A stretch of DNA of 64,000 nucleotides from Limnohabitans sp. MORI2 (GTDB lineage Bacteria; Pseudomonadota; Gammaproteobacteria; Burkholderiales; Burkholderiaceae_C), in assembly GCF_027925025.1 (NCBI RefSeq), contig NZ_AP027058.1, positions 62,001 through 126,000 on the forward strand, read 5' to 3'. This document shows positions 17,338 to 26,548 of the stretch, in pieces. The translations under genes were made by a program, and so were the position numbers. The notes below the pieces were generated by a model that saw only the letters and a list, made by a program, of their open reading frames with translations, made no database searches and was not told the DNA's origin. Position 1 is the first letter of the stretch. Each line of letters opens with the position of its first letter.

Positions 17338-17391
17338 CTTGCCGTGATGCGGGGGTTCGAAGATCCGCACTGAGCCTGAGACAATAGGCGC

Positions 17392-17823
17392 ATGAACTTT
17401 CAAAGATATTTGGTGCCCATTGGAGCGGTAGGCCTGACGGCTTGGGCTTGGCAAAGCTGGGGCTGGATGGGCATTGCCATGGTGGTGACGGGCGGCGTCA
17501 TGTGGCTGCTCTTGTATTTCACGCGTTTGGTACAAATCATGAAGCGGGCCAGCAACCGCCCGATTGGCTTTGTCGACAGCGCCGTCATGCTCAATGCCAA
17601 GCTCAAAGCTGGCGTCAGCTTGATGCACGTCATTGCGATGACCAAAGCCTTGGGCCAAGCAGAGTCCGAAAAGGGCGCTCAGCCCGAGGTCTTCAGCTGG
17701 CGCGATGGCAGCCAATCGGTCGTGCGCTGCGTGTTTGTGCAGGGCAAGCTGCAAAGCTGGACCCTGGATCGCCCCTTCCAAGCCACAGACGTCGAACCGG
17801 TCAGCCACGCGGCGAACGACTAA
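17392..17823 (+). CDS. Hypothetical two-helix membrane protein
   Basis: The 143-residue protein has two closely spaced hydrophobic segments near the N-terminus (YLVPIGAVGLTAWAW and GIAMVVTGGVMWLLLYF) and a soluble C-terminal part of about 95 residues. That part is folded-looking, with KLKAGVSLMHVIAMTKALG and FSWRDGSQSVVRCVFVQGKL. No catalytic motif was recognised. It precedes ilvE by 90 nt on the same strand. I do not know its function. Confidence 0.75.
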   Translation: MNFQRYLVPIGAVGLTAWAWQSWGWMGIAMVVTGGVMWLLLYFTRLVQIMKRASNRPIGFVDSAVMLNAKLKAGVSLMHVIAMTKALGQAESEKGAQPEVFSWRDGSQSVVRCVFVQGKLQSWTLDRPFQATDVEPVSHAAND

Positions 17824-17913
17824 GCGCTTTGAATTGGCGGGTTCTAGCCCCGTTAAAATGAAGTATTACGCCAAAACAGGCGACAACAACATCATCAGTC
17901 CAAAGGAAATCCC

Positions 17914-18855
17914 ATGAGCGTCGTGATCCCATCATCCATGTCTGACCGTGACGGCAAAATCTGGATGGACGGCCAGATGGTCGATTGGCGCGACGCCAAG
18001 ATCCATGTGTTGAGCCACACCCTGCACTACGGTTGCGGCGCTTTTGAAGGCGTACGCGCATACAAAACCGAGCAAGGCACAGCCATCTTCCGTTTGCAAG
18101 AGCACACCGACCGCTTGTTCAACAGCGCCAAGATCTTGCGCATGAACATTCCGTTCACCAAAGAGCAAGTCAACCAAGCGCAATGCGATGTGGTGCGTGA
18201 GAACAAGCTGGAGTCCGGCTACTTGCGTCCCCTGACTTGGATTGGCGATAAGAAATTGGGCGTCAGCCCCAAAGGCAACACCATCCATTTGATGGTCGCA
18301 GCATGGACATGGGGTGCATACCTCGGCGAAGAAGGCATGAAGCGCGGCATCCGCGTGAAGACTTCTAGCTACACCCGCCACCACGTCAACATCACCATGA
18401 CGCAAGCCAAAGCGGTGAGCAACTACACCAACTCCATCCTGGCCAATATGGAAGTAACTGACGAAGGTTACGACGAGGCCTTGTTGCTCGACACCTCAGG
18501 CTTTGTGTCTGAAGGCGCTGGCGAAAACATCTTCGTGGTCAAAGACGGCGTCATCTACACGCCCGACTTGTCAGCTGGCGCTTTGAACGGCATCACCCGC
18601 AACACTGTGTTCCACATCGCCAAAGATTTGGGCCTTGAGATTGTGCAAAAGCGCATCACGCGTGACGAGGTGTACATCGCTGATGAAGCCTTCTTCACAG
18701 GCACTGCTGCAGAAGTCACACCGATTCGTGAACTCGACCGCATCCAATTGGGTGCAGGCAGCCGCGGCCCGATCACTGAAAAAATCCAAACAGCGTTCTT
18801 TGACATCGTCAACGGCCGCAACCCCAAGTACGCACACTGGCTCACCAAAGTCTAA
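17914..18855 (+). CDS. ilvE: Branched-chain amino acid aminotransferase
   Basis: The 313-residue class IV PLP aminotransferase performs the last step of leucine, isoleucine and valine synthesis and the first of their breakdown. Diagnostic segments are VHVLSHTLHYGCGAFEGVR, the PLP lysine Lys166 in TQAKAVSNYTNS, SGFVSEGAGENIFVV, and FFTGTAAEVTPIRELD. The ATG at 17914 follows a clear AAAGGAAA Shine-Dalgarno. Length is normal. A small zinc-finger protein gene follows after 31 nt, probably in the same transcript. Confidence 0.97.
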   Translation: MSVVIPSSMSDRDGKIWMDGQMVDWRDAKIHVLSHTLHYGCGAFEGVRAYKTEQGTAIFRLQEHTDRLFNSAKILRMNIPFTKEQVNQAQCDVVRENKLESGYLRPLTWIGDKKLGVSPKGNTIHLMVAAWTWGAYLGEEGMKRGIRVKTSSYTRHHVNITMTQAKAVSNYTNSILANMEVTDEGYDEALLLDTSGFVSEGAGENIFVVKDGVIYTPDLSAGALNGITRNTVFHIAKDLGLEIVQKRITRDEVYIADEAFFTGTAAEVTPIRELDRIQLGAGSRGPITEKIQTAFFDIVNGRNPKYAHWLTKV

Positions 18856-18886
18856 GCAGCGACGTTTGAACTTTTAGGAAAAGAAC

Positions 18887-19090
18887 ATGAGCAACACAGT
18901 TGAACTCTTGGCCAAAGATTTAAACGGCAACGGCGGCGTTTACTGCCCCAGCGCCAAGGCCGATATGAAACTCTGGAACAGCCACCCCAAGGTTTACTTG
19001 GATGTGGCCAGCACCGGTGAAGCCAAGTGCCCTTACTGCGGCACTGTGTACAAACTCAAAGCCGGCGAGCACGTTGGCGGCCATCACTAA
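18887..19090 (+). CDS. Small zinc-finger protein (zf-CHCC family)
   Basis: The 67-residue protein has a CxxC knuckle (KCPYCGTVYKL) plus an upstream cysteine in GGVYCPS and an N-terminal Asp/Asn-rich stretch, the layout of the zf-CHCC family related to a mitochondrial complex I subunit. It is preceded by AGGAAAAG. The zinc ligands are likely Cys, Cys, Cys and a His. Its last 17 bases overlap the start chosen for waaF. Bacterial function is not established. Confidence 0.88.
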   Translation: MSNTVELLAKDLNGNGGVYCPSAKADMKLWNSHPKVYLDVASTGEAKCPYCGTVYKLKAGEHVGGHH

Positions 19091-20135
19091 AAACGCGCTC
19101 ATCATTGCACCCCAATGGATTGGGGATGCGGTGATGACCGAGCCCTTGCTACGTCGCTTGGCTGCGCGTGGCGAGCGCCTCACCGTCGCTGCTTTGCCTT
19201 GGATTGCACCGGTTTACCGTGTGATGCCAGGTGTGGCTGAGGTGATTGAAATGCCGTTCAAGCACGGTGGCTTGCAGCTGATGGGGCGCATCAAATTGGC
19301 GGCCCAACTGCGTGGCAAGTTTGATGTGGCCTATGTGTGCCCCAACTCCTTGAAGAGTGCCTTGCTGCCCTGGATGGCTGGCATTGCCAAACGCGTGGGC
19401 TATACCGGCGAGATGCGTTACGGTCTTCTGACTGACCGCCTCGGTAATCCTGATACCGAAGAGCGCCCGCCGATGGTGGAGTGGTACGCCGCGCTCAGCT
19501 TGGTCGGCCAAAGCCGCAGCGGTCCGATGAAACTGGTGGGTGATTTGCGCCCCGTGCTCAAAGCACCCGTCGGTGTGTTGGATGAGGCGCTAGAGCAACT
19601 TGCAACCGACATGCCCACCTTGCCGACTTTGGCCAAGCACAGTTTTGTGGTGTTTGCGCCTGGTGCTGAATACGGCCCTGCCAAACGATGGCCTGCAAAG
19701 CATTTTGCCGAGTTGGCAGGCAAGATTGATCGACCTGTCTTTTTGCTCGGTTCCAACAAAGAGTTCGACATCTGCCAAGAAATTGCCACGGCTGCCAACG
19801 CAAGCAAGCCAGGTCACTGCTTTAACTTGGCGGGGCAAACCAACTTGATGCAGGCCTTTGCGCTGATTGCCTATGCGTTTCGTGTGGTGAGCAATGACTC
19901 GGGCTTGATGCATGTGGCAGCTGCCTTTGGTGTGCCACAAGTGGCTGTATTTGGCTCATCGAGTCCAGAGCACACCCCGCCATTGAATGATCGCGCGCGC
20001 GTGGTCTGGCTGCGTGTCGATAAAAACTACCAACCCCCGCTGGCGTGTGCCCCTTGCTACGAACGCACTTGTCCACTCGGTCACATGCGTTGCTTAGAAG
20101 ATGTCGCAGCCGAGCGGGTGTACCGCTTGCTGTGA
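19074..20135 (+). CDS. waaF: Lipopolysaccharide heptosyltransferase II
   Basis: The 353-residue GT9-family enzyme adds the second heptose to the inner core of LPS. Typical segments are ALIIAPQWIGDAVMTEPLLRR at the start (quoted only in part here), CPNSLKSALLPW, GAEYGPAKRWPAKHFAELA, VSNDSGLMHVAAAFGVPQVA and the cysteines of CAPCYERTCPLGH. No ATG lies near the family N-terminus. A TTG at 19074 gives a normal length of about 350 residues and overlaps the zinc-finger gene, whereas ATG 19002 would add 24 residues read out of frame with that gene. Confidence 0.93.
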   Translation: MAAITKNALIIAPQWIGDAVMTEPLLRRLAARGERLTVAALPWIAPVYRVMPGVAEVIEMPFKHGGLQLMGRIKLAAQLRGKFDVAYVCPNSLKSALLPWMAGIAKRVGYTGEMRYGLLTDRLGNPDTEERPPMVEWYAALSLVGQSRSGPMKLVGDLRPVLKAPVGVLDEALEQLATDMPTLPTLAKHSFVVFAPGAEYGPAKRWPAKHFAELAGKIDRPVFLLGSNKEFDICQEIATAANASKPGHCFNLAGQTNLMQAFALIAYAFRVVSNDSGLMHVAAAFGVPQVAVFGSSSPEHTPPLNDRARVVWLRVDKNYQPPLACAPCYERTCPLGHMRCLEDVAAERVYRLL

Positions 20136-20185
20136 AAACAAAGGCCACATTGTGGGTGGCCGTCAAATCATTGAATTGAGAATAT

Positions 20186-21100
20186 ATGTGGTCTAACTCA
20201 GAAGAGCTTTTCTTGCTCACCGACAACTTGGCCGGTGGGAAGATTCAGACCATGAAGCGTCGCTTGAAGTTCAAGCTAAGACAAACACTTTTTCGCTCCG
20301 AGCTTGCAGAAGTCCAGCAGTACTTTGAGTCGCATCAACTGACCAGCTTGTTGGAGAGAGACCCCTCTTTGCTGCTCAAGTGCACACGCGCTTATCTCTG
20401 GACGGGTTTAGACAGTCAAGCACGCGCCAAGGCGCAGCTCGCTTTTATGGAGTGGTTTGAGCAAAAGTTCAAAGCGTCTTTCATGCGCTCTTTTTATGAG
20501 CCTGAAAGGATGAGCATCGCCAAGATTCGACATAACGAGACAGACTTCGAGGTCATGCTTGGCCCCAGCCGTGGTTTGGGTCGAGAAGGCGAGCTGATGT
20601 TGACGTTGCATGTCAACGGGGTCTTATTGATGCGCTCATCGATCAGTGTGTTGCCTGCCCACATGCTTGGATTGCCAGGCGATGGTCACGCCATGTTTTT
20701 AGGCTGTTTCCAAGGTGTCTCGAACACCAAGGATTTGATCAAACAGGCCACGCAGGCTTTAGAGCGCACAAAGCCCGGGTTCTTTTTGCTTCATGCGATA
20801 CAGGCGCTGGCTCAAACTTGGGGCTTGACGGACATTGTGGGGGTGGCAGACAAAAAGCACGCCTACGCCAACTATTTCAGTTTGTCTAAACGCATCAGCA
20901 TGAGTTATGACGAGCTCTGGCAGCAACTGGGTGCAACTGAACAGACATCGCAGGGACATTGGTTATTGCCCGTCGTATGGGAGCCGCGCCCTGAGCATGA
21001 GGTCGAGTCGAAGAAACGATCCGCCTTGAAGAGGCGCAACGCCTTGCGTCAACAATTCATGGACGTCTGTGTGGCTGGTTTTCAACAGTTCGGCCACTGA
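20186..21100 (+). CDS. VirK/YbjX family protein (DUF535)
   Basis: The 304-residue soluble protein matches the DUF535 family: RSFYEPERMSIAKIRHNETD in the middle, then LTLHVNGVLLMRSSISVLP, HAMFLGCFQGVSNTKDLIKQATQALE and LHAIQALAQTWGLTDIVGV toward the C-terminus. YbjX/VirK relatives affect outer-membrane stress and virulence in enterics, but the biochemical activity is unknown. ATG 20252 is an alternative start. It follows waaF after 50 nt, so it may share in an envelope-linked transcript. Confidence 0.86.
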   Translation: MWSNSEELFLLTDNLAGGKIQTMKRRLKFKLRQTLFRSELAEVQQYFESHQLTSLLERDPSLLLKCTRAYLWTGLDSQARAKAQLAFMEWFEQKFKASFMRSFYEPERMSIAKIRHNETDFEVMLGPSRGLGREGELMLTLHVNGVLLMRSSISVLPAHMLGLPGDGHAMFLGCFQGVSNTKDLIKQATQALERTKPGFFLLHAIQALAQTWGLTDIVGVADKKHAYANYFSLSKRISMSYDELWQQLGATEQTSQGHWLLPVVWEPRPEHEVESKKRSALKRRNALRQQFMDVCVAGFQQFGH

Positions 21101-21109
21101 GTGCTGAGC

Positions 21110-22102
21110 TCAGTGAGCCTGAACATGACGGCGCGAATGAGGTTGCGTCATCACCTCATTCAATGCAGCCATCACGTCTGACACATGAATGTCGCTCACC
21201 ACTTTTCCTGAACTCGCTTCAATTTGTATGTAGGTATCAGACAAAGGTGTCCAAACTTTCGTCGGACCGGCAGGCAAATACAACGCAACCACTGGGATAT
21301 TCCAAGCGCTGGCTGCGTGAACAGCATAGGTGTCTGGAGTGAGTACGAAGTCTGCCGTACGAATGACGCGAAGAGAGTGGCTCACGCTTGGATGAAAACG
21401 TGAAATAGCGACGCGAGGCTCTAAACCCGACATGGCTTTGAGAAGTTCAGTCTCGTGGCTAGGGCTAGCACTCAAAAGCTGGATGTTCATCGTTGGATGC
21501 TGAGCCAGCACGTTCACAACAAAGTCATGTAACCAAGCGGTAGACAGAGAGCGATTGGACGTACTACTTTGGCTGTTGATGACCAACAAGGGATGAGCCT
21601 GCTCGACTTCTGTAGCTAATGGCTGTTCGTCAAGGCGAATGTCATATCGGTATGAATTGACCGGAATGTTCAGTGTGCGCAAAAGTTGAACATGTCGCTC
21701 AGAGTAGTGTGATGTCTCGGATATGCCATGAATCACGACATCATTAGGCAACGGATGGATGGGATGCTCAGAAAATAAGAAACGTTGCTTGGCATTCACC
21801 ATGTTCAAAACAATTTGCTGCGAAGGATTTGCCAAATCCAATCCGAAGTGCACCACCATGTCGTACCGAACCAGTCGCGCTTTAAAGCTGGCCCACATGC
21901 GAGAAAACACGTTGCGACTCGGAGATACATGCAACCATTTAACATCTGGGTGGTGTTTATAGAGCGCCGCATTGCTCGGGCCACAAAGTACGCCTATTTC
22001 GCAGTCAGGCATGTGCGTACGCAACGGTTTGAAGATGCCCGTTGCCACAATGGCATCGCCAACTTTGTTGTCGTGTGACAAGATAAGAATGCGTTTTTTC
22101 AT
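21110..22102 (-). CDS. Glycosyltransferase family 9 (heptosyltransferase-like)
   Basis: The 330-residue product has the GT9 two-domain (GT-B) pattern: RILILSHDNKVGDAIVATG at the start, LLVINSQSSTSNRSLSTAWL at the domain junction, and the acceptor-side signature VLTPDTYAVHAASAWNIPVV. The usual DSG-H of heptosyltransferases is DTYAVH here. It probably transfers a sugar in LPS or capsule synthesis; the sugar cannot be named. ATG 22102 was chosen over an in-frame TTG three codons earlier. Convergent with the DUF535 gene and divergent from nitronate monooxygenase. Confidence 0.84.
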   Translation of the reverse strand: MKKRILILSHDNKVGDAIVATGIFKPLRTHMPDCEIGVLCGPSNAALYKHHPDVKWLHVSPSRNVFSRMWASFKARLVRYDMVVHFGLDLANPSQQIVLNMVNAKQRFLFSEHPIHPLPNDVVIHGISETSHYSERHVQLLRTLNIPVNSYRYDIRLDEQPLATEVEQAHPLLVINSQSSTSNRSLSTAWLHDFVVNVLAQHPTMNIQLLSASPSHETELLKAMSGLEPRVAISRFHPSVSHSLRVIRTADFVLTPDTYAVHAASAWNIPVVALYLPAGPTKVWTPLSDTYIQIEASSGKVVSDIHVSDVMAALNEVMTQPHSRRHVQAH

Positions 22103-22157
22103 GGAATTCAATTGGATGAACGCTCAGGTATAAATTTAGATTTCCATCATAGTCGCC

Positions 22158-23195
22158 ATGTCACTCCATCACATTCTTAAAACTCGCTATCCCCTCATTC
22201 AAGCGCCCATGGCGGGCGTGCAAGACAGCAGCTTGGCGATGGCCGTGAGCGCTGCTGGAGGTTTGGGTTCGCTGCCTGCAGCCATGCTGGATGCTCAAAG
22301 TTTGCGACGTGAATTGCAAGTGCTGCAAGCCAGTGGCTTGCCGTACAACGTCAATTTCTTTTGCCACACAACGCCTACGCACACGACGACCGCTGAATCG
22401 GCGTGGCAAGCCACTTTGCGACCCTATTACCAAGAATTTGGCGTTGACCCATCCACCATTCCCGCTGCACCTGGACGTCGCCCGTTCGATGAAGAAATGG
22501 CGGAAGTGCTGGAGGAGTTCACCCCCACGGTGGTGAGCTTTCACTTTGGTTTGCCGAGTCAACCGCTGTTGGCGCGTGTCAAAGCGCGTGGTGCGTTGGT
22601 GTTGTCGTCCGCAACGACGTTGAAGGAGGCGCAATGGTTGGTTTCGCACGGCGCTGATGGCGTGATTGCACAGGGGCTAGAAGCGGGTGGGCATCGTGGC
22701 CATTTTTTAGACCGTGATGTGACAGCACAGTCAAATTTATTGACCCTGCTCCAGCAACTGACACCGAATATTCATGTACCCATCATCGCTGCTGGCGGCA
22801 TCGCTGATGCACACGATGTGCATGCGGCCATGTCTGCAGGTGCCTCGGCTGTGCAAGTGGGCACGTCATTCTTGTTGTGCCACGAAGCCAAGACCAGCGC
22901 ACTTCATCGTGCGCGTTTGCGTGATGTGCAAGCGCCGACAGCGCTGACCAATTTATTCACAGGGGGGTTGGCGAGAGGCATGTTCAACCGAGTGATGCAC
23001 GAGATCGGCCCTGAAAACGCAACCGCCCCCATATTCCCCATGGCCACGCAAAGCATCGCTCCGTTGCGTGCGAAAGCCGAGGCGAAGGGGTGTGATGACT
23101 TCACGCCTTTGTGGTCCGGCATCAACCGTTCGGGGTGTGCAGAATGTTCTGCGGCCGAGATGGTGCAGCGGTTAGTGGCCGGGTTTGCTTGCTGA
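22158..23195 (+). CDS. Nitronate monooxygenase family FMN enzyme
   Basis: The 345-residue TIM-barrel protein shows the family phrases YPLIQAPMAGVQDSSLAMAV, GLGSLPAAMLD, NVNFFCHTTPT, VSFHFGLPS, AQGLEAGGHRGHF, PIIAAGGIADAHDVHAAMSA and GASAVQVGTSFLLCHEA. These enzymes use FMN to oxidise alkyl nitronates to carbonyls plus nitrite or nitrate. Substrate in vivo is uncertain; propionate-3-nitronate detoxification is a possibility. The TGA stop abuts the TCA of the next convergent gene, so the junction is TGATCA with no spacer. Confidence 0.9.
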   Translation: MSLHHILKTRYPLIQAPMAGVQDSSLAMAVSAAGGLGSLPAAMLDAQSLRRELQVLQASGLPYNVNFFCHTTPTHTTTAESAWQATLRPYYQEFGVDPSTIPAAPGRRPFDEEMAEVLEEFTPTVVSFHFGLPSQPLLARVKARGALVLSSATTLKEAQWLVSHGADGVIAQGLEAGGHRGHFLDRDVTAQSNLLTLLQQLTPNIHVPIIAAGGIADAHDVHAAMSAGASAVQVGTSFLLCHEAKTSALHRARLRDVQAPTALTNLFTGGLARGMFNRVMHEIGPENATAPIFPMATQSIAPLRAKAEAKGCDDFTPLWSGINRSGCAECSAAEMVQRLVAGFAC

Positions 23196-24431
23196 TCAGG
23201 CTGGCAGCATCACCACGAACCTAGCGCCACCGCCTTCACGGTCTTCGCAATGAACGCGGCCACCATGGCGCTGCACGATGGATTTCACCAACGACAAGCC
23301 CAGACCCACGCCACCTTCGCGCTCGCTGGCGCCTGGCAAGCGATAAAACGGTTCAAAAATTCGTTCGCGCAAGTCAGGTGGCACACCTGGGCCACGGTCA
23401 CACACGCACAACCGGACCCAGTTTTCTTGGTCAACAGTCTGAGCGCTGAGCTGTACCTCAATGTCTGACGTGCCGTAGCGGCGCGCGTTCTCTAACAAGT
23501 TACGCAAAACACGGCGCAGCAGCTTGGCCACGCCGGGAACGATGATGCTGCGTGGGTCGAAACCCAATTCCAAATGCGCTTGCACACGGGCGCACTCTTC
23601 GCTGGCAAGGCCTGTCAAGTCGACAGGTTCAATGGTGCCGAGGTCGGCTTCTTTGGCGTCGAGTCGGCTAGCCAACAAAATCTCATCAATCAGTTGATCG
23701 AGCTCGCTCACACTGCGCGAAATCTCAGCCTTCATGGTTGGCGAAGGCGAGTCGCCCATCAACTCTAATCCCATGCGAATGCGGGTGAGGGGTGAGCGCA
23801 GTTCATGTGAGGCATTGGCCAGCAGCGATTTGTGCGACGTGACCAGTTGCTCCACTTGTTCGGCGGCATGGTTGAAGCGTTGTGCAAGGTAGGCCACTTC
23901 GTCATTGCCTTGCTCTGCCACACGGGCCGACAAGTTACCCGTGCCCCACTGCTCCACACCTTTTTGCAAATTCTCCAAGCGGCGTGTGAGTCGGCGAACG
24001 ATGGGATATGTGCCAAGCGCCACAGCTAAGGCCACCAAGCCCAAGGTCCACGCGAAGCCAAAAGGCGTGCGTGACCAAAAGTTGCGGGGTGGGCGAGGCA
24101 AATGCACATGCATCATTTCGCCGTTGTGCATGCGCACCATGAATTCAGGGCCCGAGCCAAAGTGTCCTGGCGGATGAGGCATGTCTGGGTCGGGCACCGG
24201 AGGTGCTTCAATTGGCAGATTATCCAGTGGTCGCAAACGTGCTTTGCCCTCGCCCACCAATTCGCCAGACGTGTTGCGCACCATCACTTCGCGCAGCGGA
24301 GGCTCGGCCGACATGCGCATGACCCAACCCGTGAGCAGGGTCAACACCGCCACTGCAAACACCACGGCCAACCAAATGCGCACGTACAAGGGCAAGTGCA
24401 ACGAACGGTTGGGTGTGGATGAGGAAGTCAT
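23196..24431 (-). CDS. Sensor histidine kinase with His/Met-rich periplasmic loop
   Basis: The 411-residue EnvZ/CpxA-like kinase has a first helix (about 16-38), a periplasmic loop (about 40-118), a second helix (about 124-145), HAMP, HisKA with His209 in ANASHELRSPL, and HATPase with NLLENARRYG and GGVGLGLSLVKSI. Residues about 80-112 of the loop are rich in Pro, His and Met (for example MPHPPGHFG and HNGEMMHVHLPRPP), which looks like a metal-binding sensor; that is inference. It follows its response-regulator gene with one base between stop and start. Confidence 0.91.
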   Translation of the reverse strand: MTSSSTPNRSLHLPLYVRIWLAVVFAVAVLTLLTGWVMRMSAEPPLREVMVRNTSGELVGEGKARLRPLDNLPIEAPPVPDPDMPHPPGHFGSGPEFMVRMHNGEMMHVHLPRPPRNFWSRTPFGFAWTLGLVALAVALGTYPIVRRLTRRLENLQKGVEQWGTGNLSARVAEQGNDEVAYLAQRFNHAAEQVEQLVTSHKSLLANASHELRSPLTRIRMGLELMGDSPSPTMKAEISRSVSELDQLIDEILLASRLDAKEADLGTIEPVDLTGLASEECARVQAHLELGFDPRSIIVPGVAKLLRRVLRNLLENARRYGTSDIEVQLSAQTVDQENWVRLCVCDRGPGVPPDLRERIFEPFYRLPGASEREGGVGLGLSLVKSIVQRHGGRVHCEDREGGGARFVVMLPA

Positions 24432-24432
24432 G

Positions 24433-25140
24433 TCAGTCTTGCTGTTTGGCGAACACGTAGCCTACGCCGCGCACGGTGAGGATCCTTTTGGGGGCTTTGG
24501 GATCGTCTTCAATGGCGGTTCGAATGCGACCCATGTGTACGTCAATCGAGCGATCGAAAGCTTCTAGCTCACGGCCGCGTACGGCCCCCATGATTTGGTC
24601 ACGCGACAGCACACGGCCAGCGCGCTCAGCCAATACCCACAGCAAATCAAACTGGTAAGAGGTGAGGTCACACACTTGTCCTTGCACGGTGACGGTACGG
24701 GCATCGCGATCGAGCTCAAGAGAGCCGAATTTCAAAGTTTGGTGTGAGGTTTTGGTGGTTTCATGTGGCGCATGTCGTCGCAGCACGGCGCGAATGCGTG
24801 CCAGTAATTCGCGAGGCTCAAACGGCTTCGGCAGGTAGTCGTCAGCGCCGAGTTCCAAGCCCACGATGCGGTCCATCGGGTCGCCTTTGGCGGTCAGCAT
24901 CAGAACGGGGGTTTGTGCCAGAGTACCAGGCAAAGCTCGGATGCGTTTGCAAACCTCTAAGCCGTCCATGTCAGGCAGCATCAAATCGAGCAGCACCATA
25001 GAAGGGTGGATGTCTTGCAGGGTTTTGAGTCCGTTCAAGCCATTCGGTGCGTGCTGCACTGAAAAACCGGATTGTTCTAAGTACTCGCTCACCATATTGG
25101 CAAGGCGATGATCATCTTCAATCAAAAGCAAGGTATTCAT
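24433..25140 (-). CDS. OmpR-family response regulator
   Basis: The 235-residue protein has a receiver (LLLIEDDHRLANMVSEYL, phosphorylated Asp52 in VLLDLMLPDMDG, Lys in YLPKPFEPREL) and an OmpR/PhoB winged helix (LTSYQFDLLWVLAERAGRVLS, RSIDVHMGRIRTAIEDDP). It belongs to the CpxR/RstA-like group. The start is ATG 25140 (MNTLLLIEDD); a 39-codon extension overlaps the AmpG gene. It pairs with the sensor kinase immediately downstream. Confidence 0.93.
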   Translation of the reverse strand: MNTLLLIEDDHRLANMVSEYLEQSGFSVQHAPNGLNGLKTLQDIHPSMVLLDLMLPDMDGLEVCKRIRALPGTLAQTPVLMLTAKGDPMDRIVGLELGADDYLPKPFEPRELLARIRAVLRRHAPHETTKTSHQTLKFGSLELDRDARTVTVQGQVCDLTSYQFDLLWVLAERAGRVLSRDQIMGAVRGRELEAFDRSIDVHMGRIRTAIEDDPKAPKRILTVRGVGYVFAKQQD

Positions 25141-25204
25141 GGTGGGCTCATCATGCACTTGCCAAGTGTGTGCTTCTCTGAACGCGAGGTAAAGACAAGG
25201 TAAA

Positions 25205-26512
25205 TCAGCGAGGTGACAACCTCGAAGCCCACCACACCAAAAGCAACACAGGCGCACCTAACAACGCGGTGCTCGTGAAAAACGCCTCATAGCCATGCGC
25301 GTCCACATACACGCCCGAAAAGCCAGCCAACCATTTCGGGGCCAGCAACATCATGGAGCTGAACAGCGCGTACTGTGTGGCCGAGTAGTTCACGTTTGTC
25401 AGGCTCGACAAATATGCAATGAATGCTGCGGACGCAATGCCGCTGGCCAAGTTGTCTGCCGAAATGACCCAGACCAAAGCCGTTAGATCATGGCCGCGTG
25501 TGGCCAGCCATGCAAACAACAAATTGGTCAAAGCGCTGAGCACAGCACCCAACATGAGAATGCGCATCACACCCAAGCGCATCGACAACACGCCACCGAT
25601 GAATGCACCCAGCAAGGTCATGATCACGCCAAATACTTTGGTGACGGCCGCCACTTCGTCTTTGGTGTAGCCCATGTCCACATAAAACGGATTGGCCATG
25701 ATGCCCATCACCACATCGCTGATGCGGTAGACGGCAATCAGCCCAAGGATGATCGCTGCTTGCCAGCGGTAGCGCCGAATGAAGTCGGCAAAGGGTTCAA
25801 TGAGTGCGCCACGCAACCATTCAGCGGCATTGCGTGCAGGGGGCAGTTCACGCAAGGCCGGCTCTGGAGACACCCACACTGTGAGCACGCCCACACCCAT
25901 CGAAGCCGCCATGACCAAATATGCAGTTTGCCAAGCTGTGTGTTGGTAGGTCGTTTCTTCAGCACCTGAAGCACGAGCGGCCACCCACAGCACGCCAGCG
26001 CCCGCCCAAATCATGGCCAAGCGGTAGCCGGTTTGATAGGTTGCGGCCAAGGCCGCTTGGTGCTGGGTGTCGGCGGATTCAATGCGAAAAGCATCCAATG
26101 CAATGTCTTGTGTGGCCGAACCAAATGCCACAACAAGCGCACACCACACCACAGGTTCTAACGCCACTTGTGGGTCTAGCATCGCCATGCCCACCAAGCC
26201 CGCCATCACCATGATTTGGGACAACAGCAGCCAACTGCGGCGGCGACCCAGCCAGTGGGTGAGCAAGGGCAAAGGCAAACGGTCGACCAAGGGCGACCAC
26301 ACCCACTTGAAGCCATAAGCCAAACCGACCCAACTTAAAAAACCAATTGTGCTGCGGTCAATGCCCGCTTCGCGCAGGCGAAAACTCAGGGTACCTAAGA
26401 CCAACAACAGCGGCAAACCTGCCGAAAAACCAAGACACAACATGCGCCAAGACGCAGGCTCGAGGTACACACGTAAGGCTGCAAGCCAACTTGGTTTTGT
26501 TGTATCGTTCAT
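25205..26512 (-). CDS. ampG: AmpG-family muropeptide permease (MFS)
   Basis: The 435-residue MFS protein matches AmpG, which imports GlcNAc-anhydroMurNAc peptides for cell-wall recycling. Characteristic segments are LGFSAGLPLLLVLGTLSFRL near the start, FLSWVGLAYGFKWVWSPLVD, GRRRSWLLLSQ, FGSATQDIALDAFRIE, and YRISDVVMGIMANPFYVDMG. About twelve hydrophobic segments are visible. It is divergent from the M48 peptidase gene with only 36 nt between starts. Confidence 0.88.
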   Translation of the reverse strand: MNDTTKPSWLAALRVYLEPASWRMLCLGFSAGLPLLLVLGTLSFRLREAGIDRSTIGFLSWVGLAYGFKWVWSPLVDRLPLPLLTHWLGRRRSWLLLSQIMVMAGLVGMAMLDPQVALEPVVWCALVVAFGSATQDIALDAFRIESADTQHQAALAATYQTGYRLAMIWAGAGVLWVAARASGAEETTYQHTAWQTAYLVMAASMGVGVLTVWVSPEPALRELPPARNAAEWLRGALIEPFADFIRRYRWQAAIILGLIAVYRISDVVMGIMANPFYVDMGYTKDEVAAVTKVFGVIMTLLGAFIGGVLSMRLGVMRILMLGAVLSALTNLLFAWLATRGHDLTALVWVISADNLASGIASAAFIAYLSSLTNVNYSATQYALFSSMMLLAPKWLAGFSGVYVDAHGYEAFFTSTALLGAPVLLLVWWASRLSPR

Positions 26513-26548
26513 GCCTCTATTTTCAGGCTTTCATCAAGAGAATTTTCT

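Noticed and set aside
19002..19073. Longer waaF start at ATG 19002
   Set aside because: The extra residues lie inside the zinc-finger gene and do not resemble waaF N-termini; TTG 19074 fits family length.
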